A DNA stretch of 6,460 nt from the NCBI GenBank assembly GCA_022563215.1, contig JADFNT010000102.1, forward strand, positions 1 through 6,460. The letters run 5' to 3'. A program made the position numbers and the translations under genes. The stretch's first letter is position 1, and each line of letters opens with the position of its first letter. Source of the DNA: Pseudomonadota bacterium. GTDB taxonomy: Bacteria > Pseudomonadota > Alphaproteobacteria > Rhodospirillales > Casp-alpha2. Shown here piece by piece: positions 5,654 through 6,460 of the stretch. Under the pieces are notes generated by a model. That model made no database searches. It had not been told where the DNA came from and saw nothing but the letters and a program-made list of their open reading frames with translations.

Positions 5654-6460
5654 GCCCTTAAATTAAAGTCCCCGGCATCGATCTGGGACGTGTTGGCGCC
5701 GGTGACGTCGGCGATCTGGTAGGAATTGTCCGTGGTCATGGCCGACGCATCCTCGGTGTAATAGACCTGAACGCCGTCGGTGCCCGAACTGTCGCCGAGA
5801 ACGACAATCCCGGCATTGGCGGTGCCGCCGGACGCGTCCAAGGGCGCCGCCGACAGGGTCGCGGTTCCGCTTTCGAAATAATTGCTGCCGTCGGTCAGCG
5901 TGCCGGTGTCGCCGAAGCCGAAATCGGCGTCCGACAGGGCGAAGGTGTCGCCGTCGGCGGTCGAATAGTCCTCGATGACGTCGGTGCCGAGCGACGTCGC
6001 ACGGGCCAGGGCGCCCGAGCCCGAGCCGCCCTCGAAGACGAACTGATCGGCGCCCGTGCCGCCGGTGAGCGTGTCGTTGCCTTGGCCGCCGATCAAAATA
6101 TCGTCGCCGGCATAGCCGAAGATGTTGTCGGCCCCGGCGCCGCCATAGAGGGTGTCGGCGCCGTCGTTGCCTTCCAGCCGGTCGGCGCCGGCATCGCCGT
6201 AAAGGGTATCGTCGCCGCCGCCGCCATAGAGCGTGTCGTCGCCGTCGCCGCCGTGGATCTCGTCGTTTCCGGCCGTCTCGTCGCCGAGGGAAAAATCGAA
6301 GTCATCGCTCAACGAGGAAAAATCCGGAACGTCGCCGTGGATGACGTCGGCCCCGGGGCCGCCCCAGGGGGGGGCGTGGCCGGCGCCGCCGGAAAGCGAA
6401 TCGCTGTCACCGGCAGAGAATTCCGGGTCGGTCAGGGGATTGCCCGGATGGGTGGTGGCG
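5650..6460 (-). CDS. RTX-type calcium-binding secreted protein, C-terminal part (5'-truncated by the window edge)
   Basis: The frame stays open from the right edge, giving 269 visible residues; the start lies outside the window. A TTG at 6310-6312 is an internal leucine codon, because RTX-like sequence continues upstream of it (DSLSGGAG, then GADVIHGD). Eight consecutive RTX nonapeptides (pattern GGxGxDTLx) at 6037-6252 should form a calcium-bound beta-roll. They are followed by ADQFVF and GTDVIEDYSTADGDTFALS, typical of RTX capping regions, and by an acidic tail ending AGDFNLRA, which resembles type I secretion C-termini. Such proteins are exported by ABC/MFP/OMF type I systems without a signal peptide. 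The effector domain (adhesin, protease, lipase or other) is not visible, so the function cannot be named. No secretion genes are in the window. The stop codon overlaps the comM stop by convergent transcription. Confidence 0.9.
   Translation of the reverse strand, partial: ATTHPGNPLTDPEFSAGDSDSLSGGAGHAPPWGGPGADVIHGDVPDFSSLSDDFDFSLGDETAGNDEIHGGDGDDTLYGGGGDDTLYGDAGADRLEGNDGADTLYGGAGADNIFGYAGDDILIGGQGNDTLTGGTGADQFVFEGGSGSGALARATSLGTDVIEDYSTADGDTFALSDADFGFGDTGTLTDGSNYFESGTATLSAAPLDASGGTANAGIVVLGDSSGTDGVQVYYTEDASAMTTDNSYQIADVTGANTSQIDAGDFNLRA
6037..6252 (-). repeat. Eight tandem 27-bp RTX repeats
   Basis: The repeats encode, in order, GGDGDDTLY, GGGGDDTLY, GDAGADRLE, GNDGADTLY, GGAGADNIF, GYAGDDILI, GGQGNDTLT and GGTGADQFV. 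The register is unbroken at 27 bp per unit. The first, second and fourth units are the most alike at DNA level, which makes them prone to copy-number change. Two degenerate units (GGAGHAPPW, GGPGADVIH) occur farther upstream on the coding strand. Confidence 0.9.

Noticed and set aside
5643..5657. GGGC/GCCC hairpin as an intrinsic terminator between comM and the RTX gene
   Set aside because: The stem is only 4 bp, and what follows (TTAAATTAAA) is not a T-run on either strand.
6037..6252. Tandem repeats as a possible CRISPR or satellite array
   Set aside because: The 27-bp period is explained fully by in-frame RTX nonapeptides with no spacers.
6310..6312. TTG as the start of the RTX gene
   Set aside because: The frame continues to the right edge with RTX-like sequence, so the codon is internal.

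Overview
The window is GC-rich chromosomal DNA with strong G/C third-position bias, split into compact, mostly conserved housekeeping genes and the end of a secreted repeat protein. Protein content and gene order (rsmI-yraN near gshB and comM, an RTX protein with an alphaproteobacterial-style C-terminus) suggest an alphaproteobacterium, probably Rhodospirillales-like. This placement is inferred from protein character only.

Left block (1-1370, plus strand): rsmI, whose start lies off the left edge, is followed by yraN with an ATGA stop/start overlap. RsmI 2'-O-methylates C1402 of 16S rRNA. YraN is a small endonuclease-fold protein of unknown role. The 143-base gap after yraN (1371-1513) carries three consecutive dyad-symmetric elements.

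Middle block (1514-2970, plus strand): a dual-BON outer-membrane lipoprotein resembling DolP/YraP is translationally coupled (TTGA overlap) to a SirB1-type transglutaminase-like/TPR protein. With rsmI-yraN this recalls the enterobacterial rsmI-yraN-diaA-dolP neighbourhood, without diaA. A 96-base gap (2971-3066) holds an imperfect inverted repeat; each arm is made of three 8-base units.

Right block (3067-5653, plus strand): gshB (glutathione synthetase) and comM (YifB-type AAA+ ATPase, TTG start with a strong Shine-Dalgarno). On the minus strand, a partial RTX calcium-binding, type I-secreted protein runs from the right edge to 5650, and its stop codon overlaps the comM stop tail to tail.

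I see no mobile element, CRISPR array, tRNA or rRNA, and no convincing new multi-gene system. The most unusual signals are the two structured intergenic regions. The rest is a well-conserved alphaproteobacterial locus.
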